DNA of 64,000 bases from Paenibacillus sp. NEAU-GSW1 (GTDB lineage Bacteria > Bacillota > Bacilli > Paenibacillales > Paenibacillaceae), in assembly GCF_009737085.1 (NCBI RefSeq), contig NZ_WOVL01000023.1:1-64000 (forward strand), read 5' to 3'. The translations under genes were made by a program, and so were the position numbers. Position 1 is the stretch's first letter. Each line of letters begins with the position of its first letter. The notes beneath the pieces were generated by a model. The model worked only from the letters and a program-made list of their open reading frames with translations, ran no database searches and was not told the DNA's origin. Below are positions 7,701-17,548 of this stretch, piece after piece.

Positions 7701-8645
7701 ATCCGCGAACATTTCTCCATTGTAAAAGTTGCTTATGCCTTTCTCGACGACGGCATTGCCCCAATAAATGAATGTGTTCATATCGTTTATGTAGCCGGGA
7801 ATAGCGGCGGACACGCAAACGCGGAAGCCGAGCGCGATGATTAGCCAGCCGATAATCGGCGCGCCCGAGCCGCGTTTGGAACGGGATTCAAGCGGCGAAC
7901 GCTCTCTAATCATGCGTTGATAGAGAAAAGCGAACAGAATCGCGAACAATGCGGAAAGCGAAAGCACATAAAGCGCGGATACTTGCGGAGGCTTGGCCTC
8001 TTTATCATCTTTATTATTTGACGTATCGGCCGGTACTAGCGAGAATGCCTGCACCCCTTCGGGCAAAGACTCTACTTTATTCATCGACAAATCGTCAAAC
8101 AGCGCCTTGCCGACGTTCAAGCTGTTGTAGCCGCCCAAGCTTGCGGCAACCCGCAACTCCTTCTGTTTCGGGCCGGTCTTGCCGTAAAATTCAAGCTGCT
8201 TCCACTCGCCCGCCGTATCTTTCAATTGCGGGAACTCAAAGCCTACATCCATGACAAACAGATTGGCGCCCATCATCGCCGCATCCGTACCGGACACTTT
8301 CACCCAGCCCGTCACATGATAATAGGAATCCGGCTCAACGGCCAGCTTTTGCACCCATTTCGCATGATTTGGCTGCAGGTTCTCGATAACGATCGCGCTC
8401 CCGCCAGCGTGCGTATCACCGGTTTCCAGACCGAATCGGGTCGCGTCGTCGCCTTGCACCCACACATCCTTCGTCCAATTCAACGGCGCTCCGGCATCTG
8501 CTGGATCGGCTTGCTCAAAATCGCTGTTTTGAAGCAGATTCGGGCCTGCGCCCTCGCCGGCTCCTGCAGCATAACCGGAAATCGCGGGAATAAGCACAAA
8601 TAATAGCAAACTGAATAATAATATATTTCGCAACCGCAACCGCAT
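4767..8645 (-). CDS. Double GT-C membrane glycosyltransferase (PMT-type) with carbohydrate-binding region
   Basis: A 1292-residue multi-domain membrane enzyme. In order: signal peptide (~1-25); an extracytoplasmic beta-rich CBM-like domain (~30-195, NLLQNSDFEQ and YYHVTGWVKV); a membrane helix; a first GT-C module (~265-655, GYINDMNTF and YPPGYIYVLH) like GT87-type mannosyltransferases; another helix; an F5/8C-like domain (~725-835, ending REFSIQEIAFYAQG); and a second GT-C module of the PMT/GT39 type (~865-1292). The second module has the FDEIYHGRTA acidic motif, the THPPLGKLIIALG segment and a C-terminal 4-helix block. PMT enzymes move mannose from polyprenyl-phosphate to Ser/Thr of exported proteins. 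Two catalytic modules in one chain is unusual. The downstream GT2 and GtrA genes likely provide the donor. Confidence 0.82.
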   Translation of the reverse strand: MRLRLRNILLFSLLLFVLIPAISGYAAGAGEGAGPNLLQNSDFEQADPADAGAPLNWTKDVWVQGDDATRFGLETGDTHAGGSAIVIENLQPNHAKWVQKLAVEPDSYYHVTGWVKVSGTDAAMMGANLFVMDVGFEFPQLKDTAGEWKQLEFYGKTGPKQKELRVAASLGGYNSLNVGKALFDDLSMNKVESLPEGVQAFSLVPADTSNNKDDKEAKPPQVSALYVLSLSALFAILFAFLYQRMIRERSPLESRSKRGSGAPIIGWLIIALGFRVCVSAAIPGYINDMNTFIYWGNAVVEKGISNFYNGEMFADYPPGYIYVLHVLALIQQLFGLDSTSRAAFMLYKLPAIAADLAAAWLIFQTARKKLTVTASFGLAMLYVWNPAVWLDSAAWGQVDSIFTFLLILSILRILDDKIEIGALWFAIAVLVKPQALIFMPVVLLAVWHKRDWTRAAVGALYGIALFFALALPFFWSNGGIGGLINLYKTTLASYPYATLNAFNLYTLTGGNWAGIDEAWLLIPYRAWGAMAIGLAVVLALVYSLAGKDKSNLSKSFYIASVLITVMFLFGTKMHERYMFPAILLFVFAYIFSQDRRLLRVLLGYSITFLINVGYVLQFSEQTVRVPTDGIVIVTAIVNLVLFVYLLYIGYDLYIRGRVQLVPPIPADEQSRSDKLLLDEVREDGTAADVQSVKLGLTKKDWLAMSAITLIYAVVALFNLGSTHTLSSGWTPGKVGQSFYVDFGEEVQLERMNSFGGTREGKYKLEFGVAPDGWNKPVEYEQKGGDSLKWVIHKLDERARYVKITALTREFSIQEIAFYAQGSESPIVISEVVELDAAPAAADDTADKKNLRAPARLFDEQSSAAYTENYMNSSYFDEIYHGRTALENIEGVRAYENTHPPLGKLIIALGIKIFGLSPFGWRIMGTLFGIAMVPIMYLFALRLFRKTGYAAAATALLAAEFMHFTQTRIATIDVYGVFFIMLMFYFMHKYVLMNFYNTPLRKTLVPLCTAGVLFGIGVASKWIVIYGGAGLAVMLFWSLFERYRQYAAAKRAIAAGSGQEDDENFRRIVKLFPRNTIITLAVCVIFYVAVPAVVYGLSYIPVLNVQGDEYTAQRLVDYQKNMYHYHSELVATHPYSSQWWEWPFMKRPVWYYSGDDVANPDYISTISAFGNPLIWWTGLFALLGALYFSWKLRDKRVYVIWIAYFSQYLPWMLVPRLTFLYHYFAMVPFMIMAIIYMFKLYEEKHPDRQWVRWLYVAGAAVLFFMYYPVLSGFETARWYAAVLSLFDSWVFFS

Positions 8646-8721
8646 GTTCCGATCCTCCCATTCAAAATTGACTCTATATCGACAGCAATATACGCCTAGT
8701 TTTTCCTAAAAATACATATCA

Positions 8722-8750
8722 ACTTTATACTGAATGCCAGTATAGGTCAA
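8722..8750 (-). promoter_or_regulatory. Possible promoter of the glycosylation genes
   Basis: -35 TTGACC (8745-8750), 17-bp spacer, -10 TAAAGT (8722-8727); the overlapping TATAAA gives a 15-bp spacer. The -10 is poor. The gene's ribosome site GGGAGGA lies just before the ATG at 8645. Confidence 0.35.
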
Positions 8751-8778
8751 TAGACATGCCAAGTAATCCGGCTACTAA

Positions 8779-8828
8779 AAAAAAAGGGGGTCGCCTCGAG
8801 TCTTTGCAGACCTGATGAGACAACCCCA
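8779..8828 (-). terminator. Terminator of lysS
   Basis: Minus strand stem GGGGTTGTCTC with GAGGCGACCCCC followed by nine T. It lies 50 bp after the lysS stop. Confidence 0.9.
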
Positions 8829-8877
8829 TTGCTTCTCTAAGTTTGAACATTGAAGTAGCGATAAAGCTTCGTTCGGC

Positions 8878-10473
<1,596 letters not shown>

Positions 10474-10483
10474 TTATATATTC

Positions 10484-10510
10484 AAAAAGCTTCCGCCAAG
10501 GAAGCTTTCC
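10484..10510 (-). terminator. Terminator of greA
   Basis: Minus strand stem AAGCTTCC-TTGGC-GGAAGCTT followed by TTTG, 22 bp after the greA stop. The T-tract is short. Confidence 0.7.
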
Positions 10511-10531
10511 AAAATTCCATAGTTAGAAACC

Positions 10532-11008
10532 TTATTTCTTAATATCAACGATTTTATATTGAATGATGCCGGCAGGTACGCTAACGTCTACGATTGTTCC
10601 TTTTGTTTTGCCCAAAATCGCTTTGCCCACCGGGCTTTCGTTGGAAATTTTGTTTTGCAGCGGATCGGACTCGGCCGAGCCGACAATAGCATATTCCATC
10701 GTGTCGCCAAATTCCAAGTCTTCTACTGTTACTGTCGAGCCAATGCTCACCGTATCCGTATCAATTTCGTCATTATTGATAATCCGCGCATTGCGCAGCA
10801 TTTTTTCAAGGGTAATAATGCGTCCTTCGATAAAAGCTTGCTCGTTCTTTGCATCTTCATATTCGGAGTTTTCGCTAATATCGCCGTAGCCAATTGCCAC
10901 TTTGATCCGTTCCGCTACTTCACGACGTTTAACCGATTTGAGGTTTTCCAATTCCTCTTCCAGTTTCTTCAAACCGTCCTGAGTCAGAATGATCTCTTTA
11001 TCGCTCAT
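10532..11008 (-). CDS. greA: Transcription elongation factor GreA
   Basis: 158 residues, the usual GreA length. The N-terminal coiled coil ([16 protein letters not shown]) carries the acidic tip region ([16 protein letters not shown]) that enters the RNA polymerase secondary channel and stimulates cleavage of backtracked RNA. The C-terminal FKBP-like domain ends [13 protein letters not shown]. Start ATG at 11008 is chosen because AGGAGA lies 10 nt upstream; a longer TTG frame to 11035 has no ribosome site. It has its own strong promoter and terminator, so it is a single-gene unit between dusB and lysS; in B. subtilis greA is elsewhere. Confidence 0.96.
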   Translation of the reverse strand: MSDKEIILTQDGLKKLEEELENLKSVKRREVAERIKVAIGYGDISENSEYEDAKNEQAFIEGRIITLEKMLRNARIINNDEIDTDTVSIGSTVTVEDLEFGDTMEYAIVGSAESDPLQNKISNESPVGKAILGKTKGTIVDVSVPAGIIQYKIVDIKK

Positions 11009-11139
11009 CTTCCCGATTCTCCTGTCGTGTGACAAATTTTCATACGGTGTATGAAATCACTGATATTTAATATATTACGTTCCACAGTCGTCATGCCTTT
11101 AGCAGTCGCTGCGGACGCATCTTTGATGTATATTGCAAG

Positions 11140-11168
11140 ATTATATGCAAAGATATCTCGAATGTCAA
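11140..11168 (-). promoter_or_regulatory. greA promoter, consensus sigma-A
   Basis: -35 TTGACA (11163-11168), 17-bp spacer, -10 TATAAT (11140-11145): a perfect match on all elements. It lies ~130 nt upstream of the greA start. Apart from this, the 246 bp between dusB and greA show nothing I recognise. Confidence 0.92.
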
Positions 11169-11254
11169 TCAAAGGGAATTGGCTTTCTGAAAACGCTTTA
11201 ATTCAGCGCAGCCTATTCATGCGAGCATCTGTCGAATACCGCCGAATCGTCTGT

Positions 11255-12277
11255 TTAATGAACGGCTTCCGAGCTCGCTTTTCCTTCCGTCCCCGCCAGC
11301 GCTTCCTCATTCAAAGAAGCAATGTATTGTTCCAAAATTTCCACGACGCCTTCACGGCCGGTTTCTTCCATAATGACATCCTTTACGCGCGCCGCTCCAG
11401 GCAAGCCTTTCAAATACCACGCCAGATGCTTGCGCATTTCACGAACAGCCACCGCTTCGCCTTTCAATGCGGCGAGACGATCCAGATGCAAGAGCGCAAC
11501 TTCCATCTTCTCGCGCGGCAGCGGATCGGCGAGAAGCTCGCCCGTCGCCAAATATTGAATCGTCCGGTACAGCATCCATGGGTTGCCGAGCGCGCCTCGG
11601 CCAATCATTACGCCGTCGCAGCCCGTGTGCTCAAGCAAGCGCTTCGCATCCTCCGGCGAGAATACGTCGCCATTGCCGATGACCGGAATGGATACGGCTT
11701 GCTTAACATCGCGAATGATATCCCAGTTCGCTTTGCCGGTATAGAGCTGCTCCCGTGTACGGCCATGCACGCTGACCGCACTGCCGCCTGCGCTTTCAAC
11801 CGCTTTTGCATTGTCTACTGCAAAAATATGCTCATCGTCCCAGCCAATGCGCATTTTGACCGTTACCGGCTTGCTCACCGCCTCGACTACAGCTGAAACC
11901 ATCTCATAAATTTTGTTCGGGTCAAGCAGCCAGCGTGCTCCGGCATCGCATTTCGTCACCTTCGGCACTGGACAGCCCATATTAATGTCAATAATATCGG
12001 CGTTGGTCTGCTGGTCGACAACTTTCGCCGCTTCCACAAGCGACTCCCGATCGCCGCCGAAAATTTGCAGGCTGAGCGGCTTCTCGCGCTCGTCTACAAA
12101 CAGCATCTCCATTGTTCTTTTATTGCCGTGCAAAATCGCCTTGTCGCTCACCATTTCCGCGCAGACGAGCCCTGTTCCAAATTCTTTAGCGATGAGTCGG
12201 AAAGCTGGATTGCACACGCCTGCCATCGGCGCCAGTACGACTCTGTTCTTCATCTCGATGTCTCCGATTTTCAGCAT
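11255..12277 (-). CDS. dusB: tRNA-dihydrouridine synthase B
   Basis: 340 residues, FMN enzyme reducing uridines in the tRNA D-loop. TIM-barrel start VVLAPMAGVCNPAFR, the family signature INMGCPVPKVTKCDAGA with the catalytic Cys in MGCP, KMRIGWDD, SVHGRTREQ, GNGDVFSPEDA and the FMN phosphate loop MIGRGALGNPW. It is the last gene of the folate unit, 23 bp after yazB, as in B. subtilis (yacF). Confidence 0.95.
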   Translation of the reverse strand: MLKIGDIEMKNRVVLAPMAGVCNPAFRLIAKEFGTGLVCAEMVSDKAILHGNKRTMEMLFVDEREKPLSLQIFGGDRESLVEAAKVVDQQTNADIIDINMGCPVPKVTKCDAGARWLLDPNKIYEMVSAVVEAVSKPVTVKMRIGWDDEHIFAVDNAKAVESAGGSAVSVHGRTREQLYTGKANWDIIRDVKQAVSIPVIGNGDVFSPEDAKRLLEHTGCDGVMIGRGALGNPWMLYRTIQYLATGELLADPLPREKMEVALLHLDRLAALKGEAVAVREMRKHLAWYLKGLPGAARVKDVIMEETGREGVVEILEQYIASLNEEALAGTEGKASSEAVH

Positions 12278-12300
12278 GCCGCTTCTCCTCTACATCTAAA

Positions 12301-12510
12301 TTACGACTTTATGTCCGTTAATTCTTCATAGCTGACGCCAAGCGTCTCCGCAATGCTGGCCAGCAGCTTTGGATCTACTTTGCGCGTCCCCCGCTCCAAT
12401 GAGCCGAGCACGGCTACCGAAACGCCAAGCAGCTTTGCCAGCTCCTGCTGAGTATGGCCCTTCAGCTTCCGGAATGCCCGTACCCGCTGAGCCAGTTGAT
12501 CGTTTTCCAT
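12301..12510 (-). CDS. yazB: Small XRE-type helix-turn-helix protein YazB
   Basis: 69 residues made almost entirely of one lambda-repressor-like HTH: RVRAFRKLKGHTQQELAKLLGVSVAVLGSLERGTRK. It overlaps the 3' end of folK by 49 bp and precedes dusB, the same place as yazB in B. subtilis. Its targets are unknown; a role in regulating the folate operon is possible but not shown. Confidence 0.88.
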   Translation of the reverse strand: MENDQLAQRVRAFRKLKGHTQQELAKLLGVSVAVLGSLERGTRKVDPKLLASIAETLGVSYEELTDIKS

Positions 12511-13022
12511 AATGCAATGCCTTCCTTTCCTTCCTGAAGCGCCGCTGCCGCAGCCGTCGAAACCGAGTTCCGAAGAGGATGATCCCCGGCAATGACGTCG
12601 CTGAGCGGAACAAGCACAAAAGCCCGCTCCATCATGCGCGGATGAGGCAGCGTTAGCTCTGCCCCATCCATCGTAACGTTGTCGTACAGCAGCAGATCAA
12701 GGTCGATGGTACGCGGTCCCCAACGAATATCGCGAACGCGGCCTAACAGTCGTTCTTCCTCCAGCTGCACACGCAGCAGGGCGATAGGGTCTAGCGTTGT
12801 TTGTACCGCTATAGCCATATTTAGAAACGCCGGCTGATCCGTAAAGCCAACCGGGTCGGTCTCGTAAAGAGAGGATATGCGAAGCACTTCAATATCGCCA
12901 CGCTCGTTCAAGCGCTCAACCGCCTGCCGAAGCAGCTCCTCCCTGTCGCCCATATTAGAGCCGAGAGCAATATACGCCGTAAAGCCGCCCAAGTTAGACG
13001 GGAGCAATTGTTCCATTGGCAT
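12462..13022 (-). CDS. folK: 6-hydroxymethyl-dihydropterin pyrophosphokinase
   Basis: 186 residues. Transfers pyrophosphate from ATP to hydroxymethyl-dihydropterin, the step before FolP. HPPK signature: AYIALGSNMGDRE at the start, SSLYETDPVGFTDQPAFLNMAI, and the active-site RWGPRTIDLDLLLYD, then LPHPRMMERAFVLVPL. Overlaps folB by 29 bp and yazB by 49 bp, showing tight coupling. Confidence 0.96.
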   Translation of the reverse strand: MPMEQLLPSNLGGFTAYIALGSNMGDREELLRQAVERLNERGDIEVLRISSLYETDPVGFTDQPAFLNMAIAVQTTLDPIALLRVQLEEERLLGRVRDIRWGPRTIDLDLLLYDNVTMDGAELTLPHPRMMERAFVLVPLSDVIAGDHPLRNSVSTAAAAALQEGKEGIALWKTINWLSGYGHSGS

Positions 13023-13380
13023 CCCGCTTTCTGCGCAGCTCGATCGTCACTCCGTCGAAATGTATCTCGAACGGCGGATTTGGCTTCGTTACACGAACCG
13101 TCACTTCATTTATCATAGTATAAGCTTCTAAAACACGCGATGCAATGCCGCCGGCTAAAGCTTCAATCAATTTGTACGGAGGCCCTTCCACGATCGACTT
13201 CGTCAATGCGTGAAGCTGCGCGTAATCAATCGAGCAGGACAAATCGTCCGTTGACGCCGCCTGCTCTAAATCGAGCTTTAGTTCCAAATCGACACCGAAC
13301 TTTTGGCCTAGTTTATTTTCTTCGGCAAATACGCCGTGATAGCCGTAAAATTGCATGCCCTTCAAAAGCATTGTATCCAT
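12994..13380 (-). CDS. folB: Dihydroneopterin aldolase
   Basis: 128 residues. Converts dihydroneopterin to hydroxymethyl-dihydropterin and glycolaldehyde. Motifs: FYGYHGVFAEENKLGQKF (catalytic Glu), SIDYAQLHALTKSIVEGPPYKLIEALA and VRVTKPNPPFE. Middle gene of the pab-fol operon, 39 bp after folP. Confidence 0.95.
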   Translation of the reverse strand: MDTMLLKGMQFYGYHGVFAEENKLGQKFGVDLELKLDLEQAASTDDLSCSIDYAQLHALTKSIVEGPPYKLIEALAGGIASRVLEAYTMINEVTVRVTKPNPPFEIHFDGVTIELRRKRDANGTIAPV

Positions 13381-13419
13381 CGTTCAACTTCCTTCCCCGA
13401 TCCCCAGCTTCGTCTATAT

Positions 13420-14304
13420 TCAATTACGCGGATATACGATCGCGTCGGTCATTCGAGCCGTTCGGGCGTTAGCCCGCACGTCATGCACGCGGACGATCTG
13501 ACAGCCCTGCGCGATGCCGAGAGCGGTCGTCGCCGCTGTCCCCTCGGCCAGCTCCGATACCGGCAGATCAAGCGTTTGCCGAATAAACCGTTTCCGGGAG
13601 GTGCCGAGCAGCACCGGATAACCGAGCGCATTAAGCGCCTGAAGCTGTCCCATCAGCTTAAGATGATCCTCGTAGCTCTTGGCAAAACCGAATCCTGGGT
13701 CGAGCCAAATATCGCTTTCTTTTATCCCGGCTTGTCGAGCAATGTCGATGCTTGTCTGCAAATCAGCCAGCACATCGGCAACCAGATCGCTATATTCCGA
13801 ATCTGTCCGATTGTGCGTGATGACAACGGGACAGCCATACTCGGCTGCCACCGATGCCATCAACGGGTCATACCTCAACCCCCAAATATCGTTGATGATA
13901 TGCGCTCCGGCCTCCAACGCCCGACGGGCCGTTTCCGCTTTGTATGTATCAACCGAGATCGCAATGTGCGGCAAAGCCTTGCGCACCGCTTCGATCACTG
14001 GCAGCAGCCGGCGAAGCTCTTCTTCGGAGCTGATCGGCACATAGCCCGGACGCGTCGATTCCGCGCCAATATCAATAATGTCGGCGCCTGCTTCAACCAT
14101 GGCTGCCGCATGCGCAGCGGCAGCCTCCACTTCGTTATGCCGGCCCCCGTCAGAGAAAGAGTCCGGCGTTGCGTTCAATATGCCCATGATCAGCGTGCGG
14201 CTGCCAAGCTCAAGCTGCACTTTGCCGCTTTCGCTGCCCCATGTATAAGAACGGCTCCAAAATACGGGATTATCCGCTTGATTCGATGCTATTTTCATGT
14301 TCAA
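13420..14304 (-). CDS. folP: Dihydropteroate synthase
   Basis: 294 residues. Condenses hydroxymethyl-dihydropterin pyrophosphate with p-aminobenzoate; the target of sulfonamides. Motifs: IMGILNATPDSFSDGGR, DIIDIGAESTRPGY, SVDTYKAETARRAL, INDIWG, LDPGFGFAKSYEDHLKLM and GTSRKRFI, then VRVHDV near the C-terminus. It has an N-terminal extension of ~30 residues before the barrel. Lies 38 bp after pabC, which supplies its substrate. Confidence 0.96.
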   Translation of the reverse strand: MNMKIASNQADNPVFWSRSYTWGSESGKVQLELGSRTLIMGILNATPDSFSDGGRHNEVEAAAAHAAAMVEAGADIIDIGAESTRPGYVPISSEEELRRLLPVIEAVRKALPHIAISVDTYKAETARRALEAGAHIINDIWGLRYDPLMASVAAEYGCPVVITHNRTDSEYSDLVADVLADLQTSIDIARQAGIKESDIWLDPGFGFAKSYEDHLKLMGQLQALNALGYPVLLGTSRKRFIRQTLDLPVSELAEGTAATTALGIAQGCQIVRVHDVRANARTARMTDAIVYPRN

Positions 14305-14342
14305 TCGTTTCCTTTCAGCCCTGATGCGCTGATTTGGCGCGT

Positions 14343-15230
14343 TTATGCGCCGCTGGCCGTATCCGCACGGTATGCCTCTAGCAGTCTTTGCGTTATGTTC
14401 CCGATTCTGCCGTCACCGACAGTTGCCGCCGAAGCCCTGTTCGAATCCTGTCCCGCCAAGCTAGTAATCGGCACCAGCTCTTGAATCGAATTGGTGACCC
14501 ATGCTTCGTCGGCTTGAAGCAGCTCGGCCCAGCTGTATCGGCCTTCTTCTACGGTAAAACCCTCTTCTCTCGCCAGCTCGATAACCCGCTGACGGGTAAT
14601 GCCCGGCAGTATGCCGATATCAATGGACGGGGTGCAGACCTTTCCGTTCCGCACAAAAAAGAGATTGCTCACGATACCCTCGGCCAGCCAGCCTTCCCCG
14701 CTGAGCATTAAGCCTTCGGCGTTCGCAGGCGCACCGCTCGCCGCAAGTTCCCGCTTTGCAATTATATTATTCATATAATGAAGCGATTTTAAACGAACGC
14801 TGCCCTCCGGCGTGTTGCGCGCTGTTTTAAGCAGCTTGAGCTGTTTTCCAGCGCTGTACAGCGCTTCGCTATAAGGAGGCAGCGCCTTGATCAGCAGGAG
14901 CTCATTCGGCCGTTCATAATCATCCGTCTGAAGCCCCAGCTCTCCCGGGCCTGCGGAAACGGTCAATCGGATGTAAGCCTCCTTCAGGCCGTTCGCCTGC
15001 AGCAATTGCTCCATTAGGGAGACGAGCTGATCTGGATTCGCCTCATATCGGATACCCAGCTCCCGGCAGCCTTCTGCAAGCCTTCGCAAGTGCCGTTCCA
15101 GCAAGTACGGTTTTCCCTTGTACGTGCGGAACGTTTCAAACAGTCCCAAACCGTACAAAAAGCCGTGATCATATATCGAGATCACAGCTTCTTCAGCATT
15201 CATTACAATCCCGTTGAATCCAATCTTCAT
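14343..15230 (-). CDS. pabC: Aminodeoxychorismate lyase
   Basis: 295 residues, fold-type IV PLP enzyme releasing pyruvate from aminodeoxychorismate to give p-aminobenzoate. [16 protein letters not shown] near residue 21; the PLP lysine lies in [32 protein letters not shown] and [15 protein letters not shown] follow. Start overlaps the pabA stop by 4 bp. Its place beside pabA/pabB separates it from the similar branched-chain and D-amino-acid aminotransferases. Confidence 0.92.
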   Translation of the reverse strand: MKIGFNGIVMNAEEAVISIYDHGFLYGLGLFETFRTYKGKPYLLERHLRRLAEGCRELGIRYEANPDQLVSLMEQLLQANGLKEAYIRLTVSAGPGELGLQTDDYERPNELLLIKALPPYSEALYSAGKQLKLLKTARNTPEGSVRLKSLHYMNNIIAKRELAASGAPANAEGLMLSGEGWLAEGIVSNLFFVRNGKVCTPSIDIGILPGITRQRVIELAREEGFTVEEGRYSWAELLQADEAWVTNSIQELVPITSLAGQDSNRASAATVGDGRIGNITQRLLEAYRADTASGA

Positions 15231-15808
15231 CGCGCCGAGCCGGTCCGAATCTTAAGGAAATTGCGCAGCAGCGTCAAACCATGCTCCGTAATTATGGACT
15301 CCGGATGGAACTGAACGCCTTCAATCGGGTACTCTTTATGGCGAAGCCCCATAATCTCGCCCTCTGCCGTCTCTGCGCTAATCTCCAGGCAGTCTGGAAG
15401 CGTTTCGCGCTTCACGATCAGCGAGTGATAACGAGTCGCCGTATAAGGGGAAGGGATGTCTTCAAAAATCGTTTTTCCGTCATGCAAAATTTCCGACGTT
15501 TTGCCGTGCATCAGCTTCTCCGCACGCACGACGTCACCGCCAAACGCTTGGCCTATAGATTGATGTCCGAGACAGACGCCGAAAATAGGAATGATACCTT
15601 TGAAATGCTCGATCAACGACAGGCTGATTCCTGCTTCGTTCGGAGAGCAAGGCCCCGGCGAGATCAGAATATGATCCGGCTTCAACGCTTCAATGCCCGC
15701 CAAATCAATCTCGTCGTTGCGCTTGACGACAACCTCCTCGCCCAGCTTGCCTAAATACTGCACCAAATTGTACGTAAACGAATCGTAGTTATCAATGACA
15801 AGTATCAT
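15227..15808 (-). CDS. pabA: Glutamine amidotransferase subunit of aminodeoxychorismate/anthranilate synthase
   Basis: 193 residues, class I glutamine amidotransferase giving ammonia to PabB. Signatures: [29 protein letters not shown], nucleophile Cys in [15 protein letters not shown], and the His/Glu pair in [10 protein letters not shown]. In B. subtilis this subunit also serves tryptophan synthesis (TrpG); the same dual use is likely here, since no trp genes are in the window. 45 bp after pabB. Confidence 0.94.
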   Translation of the reverse strand: MILVIDNYDSFTYNLVQYLGKLGEEVVVKRNDEIDLAGIEALKPDHILISPGPCSPNEAGISLSLIEHFKGIIPIFGVCLGHQSIGQAFGGDVVRAEKLMHGKTSEILHDGKTIFEDIPSPYTATRYHSLIVKRETLPDCLEISAETAEGEIMGLRHKEYPIEGVQFHPESIITEHGLTLLRNFLKIRTGSAR

Positions 15809-15853
15809 CGTTCCACTCCCCCTTATTCTTCTAATGTTCTATATACAGCAAAT

Positions 15854-17464
15854 TCAAGCTTGACTTGTCCGCTCGCTCTCGCGCTCCTGCTCTTGTTCCC
15901 GTTCCCGCTCAGCAAAATGCTCGCTAAACTGAATCGCTTTCCATAACGCTTTCGCTTTGTTTAGCGACTCATAATACTCTCGTTCCGGAACGGAATCAAT
16001 GACGATGCCCGCGCCTGCTTGAATATGAACGAGGCCTTCTTTTATTGCCATTGTTCTAATAATAATATTAAATTCCATATCGCCATTATAGTCAATCCAT
16101 CCGAGCGAGCCGGTATAGGAGCCTCTCCGTACCGGCTCCAGCTCCTCGATAATTTCCATCGTGCGAATTTTTGGCGCTCCGGTAATCGTTCCGCCAGGGA
16201 ATGTCGCAGCAATGACATCGTACGCATCCTTGCCCTCCGCCAGCCGGCCCTCAACTTGCGATACGAGATGCATAACATGCGAGTAGCGTTCGATGACCAT
16301 CAGCTCCTCCACATTCACGGAGCCGAATGCGGCTATGCGCCCCAGATCGTTGCGCTCCAGGTCGACGAGCATAATGTGCTCGGCGATTTCTTTTTCGCTG
16401 GAACGCAGTTCATCGGCGAGCTTCGCGTCCTCTTCCTCTGTCTTGCCCCGGCGGCGGGTGCCCGCTATCGGGCGCGTAGCGAGGAAGCCGTCCCGCTGCT
16501 CCACGAGCAGCTCTGGCGAAGCGGAGACCAGCTGAAAATCCGGCGTGCGCAGAAAGCCCATATACGGCGACGGATTGACAATACGCAGCCATTCGTAGAG
16601 CTCCTCCGGCGACGAATGCAGCGCTCTGCTTTGCCGCAGCGACAGATTGACCTGAAATACGTCACCCTGCGCAATATAGTCCCGGATACGCTGCACAGCG
16701 TCCATATAAGCCTGTTTGGAAAATGGCGACGTTATGCCGGCCATTGACTCAATGTCGATCTGCAAGCTTTCATCCTGCATTAGCCGCTCTCTCGCCTCGC
16801 GCAAGCCAGCTTTGCTTTCGCCGGCGCCTCTGCCTGAGCCGGCAGCTGGCTGCACTTTCGCGCGCCAATATTCGGCCATGGCTTCCGCCCGCTCGCATGC
16901 TTGCTTATACAGCGTCTGCAGACGCTGTTCATCGGCTTCTTGTTCCGCCTGTGTATGAACGGCGCAGTATAATGTCTGCTCTTGATGATCGACGATCCAC
17001 AGCTCGTCCATTCGCAGAAACAAATAATCCGGCATGCCGAGATCGTCGGCGGCGAGCTCCGGCAACCGCTCGATGGAACGAATAACATCGTAGCTCCAAT
17101 AGCCGACACAGCCGCCGGTCCATTTCGGGCCGCCGCCGACCTTCGGCGCGATATACGGCGCCATCCAGCGGCGAACCAGTTCAAGCGGCTTCCCGCTCCA
17201 TTCTTCATGCTCCCCGCCAGCGTCTGTAACGACAGCGCGATCTGCTTTACCGCGAATAACGCCCGACGGCTGTAGACCTAAGTACGTATAACGGCCATGT
17301 TTGCCGCTCTCCAGTACAAATGCGTAAGGGGAGGCATCTTTCCATGCAGCTTCCCAGGAATCAACAGCCAGCGTATCAAGCGGCAGCTGCTTGAGCAGCG
17401 GAAGCGTCGTATATTGCTGTTCGGCGTGCCACCCGAGCCACAGCTGAAATGCGGTGAACATCAC
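15854..17464 (-). CDS. pabB: Aminodeoxychorismate synthase component I
   Basis: 536 residues of the chorismate-binding family. Amine transfer to chorismate with PabA. Core motifs QGDVFQVNLSLRQSRAL, SPSPYMGF-like NPSPYMGFLRTP, SASPELLVEQRDG, ATRPIAGTRRRG, LVDLERNDLGRI, TFPGGTITGAPKIRTMEIIEELE and IQAGAGIVIDSVPEREY. The C-terminal tail is a Glu/Arg-rich low-complexity helix (EREREQEQERESE). The first codons are GTG-ATG; either could start, with GGGGG upstream. First gene of pabBAC-folPBK-yazB-dusB. Confidence 0.93.
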   Translation of the reverse strand: MMFTAFQLWLGWHAEQQYTTLPLLKQLPLDTLAVDSWEAAWKDASPYAFVLESGKHGRYTYLGLQPSGVIRGKADRAVVTDAGGEHEEWSGKPLELVRRWMAPYIAPKVGGGPKWTGGCVGYWSYDVIRSIERLPELAADDLGMPDYLFLRMDELWIVDHQEQTLYCAVHTQAEQEADEQRLQTLYKQACERAEAMAEYWRAKVQPAAGSGRGAGESKAGLREARERLMQDESLQIDIESMAGITSPFSKQAYMDAVQRIRDYIAQGDVFQVNLSLRQSRALHSSPEELYEWLRIVNPSPYMGFLRTPDFQLVSASPELLVEQRDGFLATRPIAGTRRRGKTEEEDAKLADELRSSEKEIAEHIMLVDLERNDLGRIAAFGSVNVEELMVIERYSHVMHLVSQVEGRLAEGKDAYDVIAATFPGGTITGAPKIRTMEIIEELEPVRRGSYTGSLGWIDYNGDMEFNIIIRTMAIKEGLVHIQAGAGIVIDSVPEREYYESLNKAKALWKAIQFSEHFAEREREQEQERESERTSQA

Positions 17465-17548
17465 CTTTTACCCCCGATCAATTGCTTATTATGATTTGCT
17501 AAGTATACAGAAATGGAAAGCAAAAGAAAAGACTCGAGGCCGCTGCTA

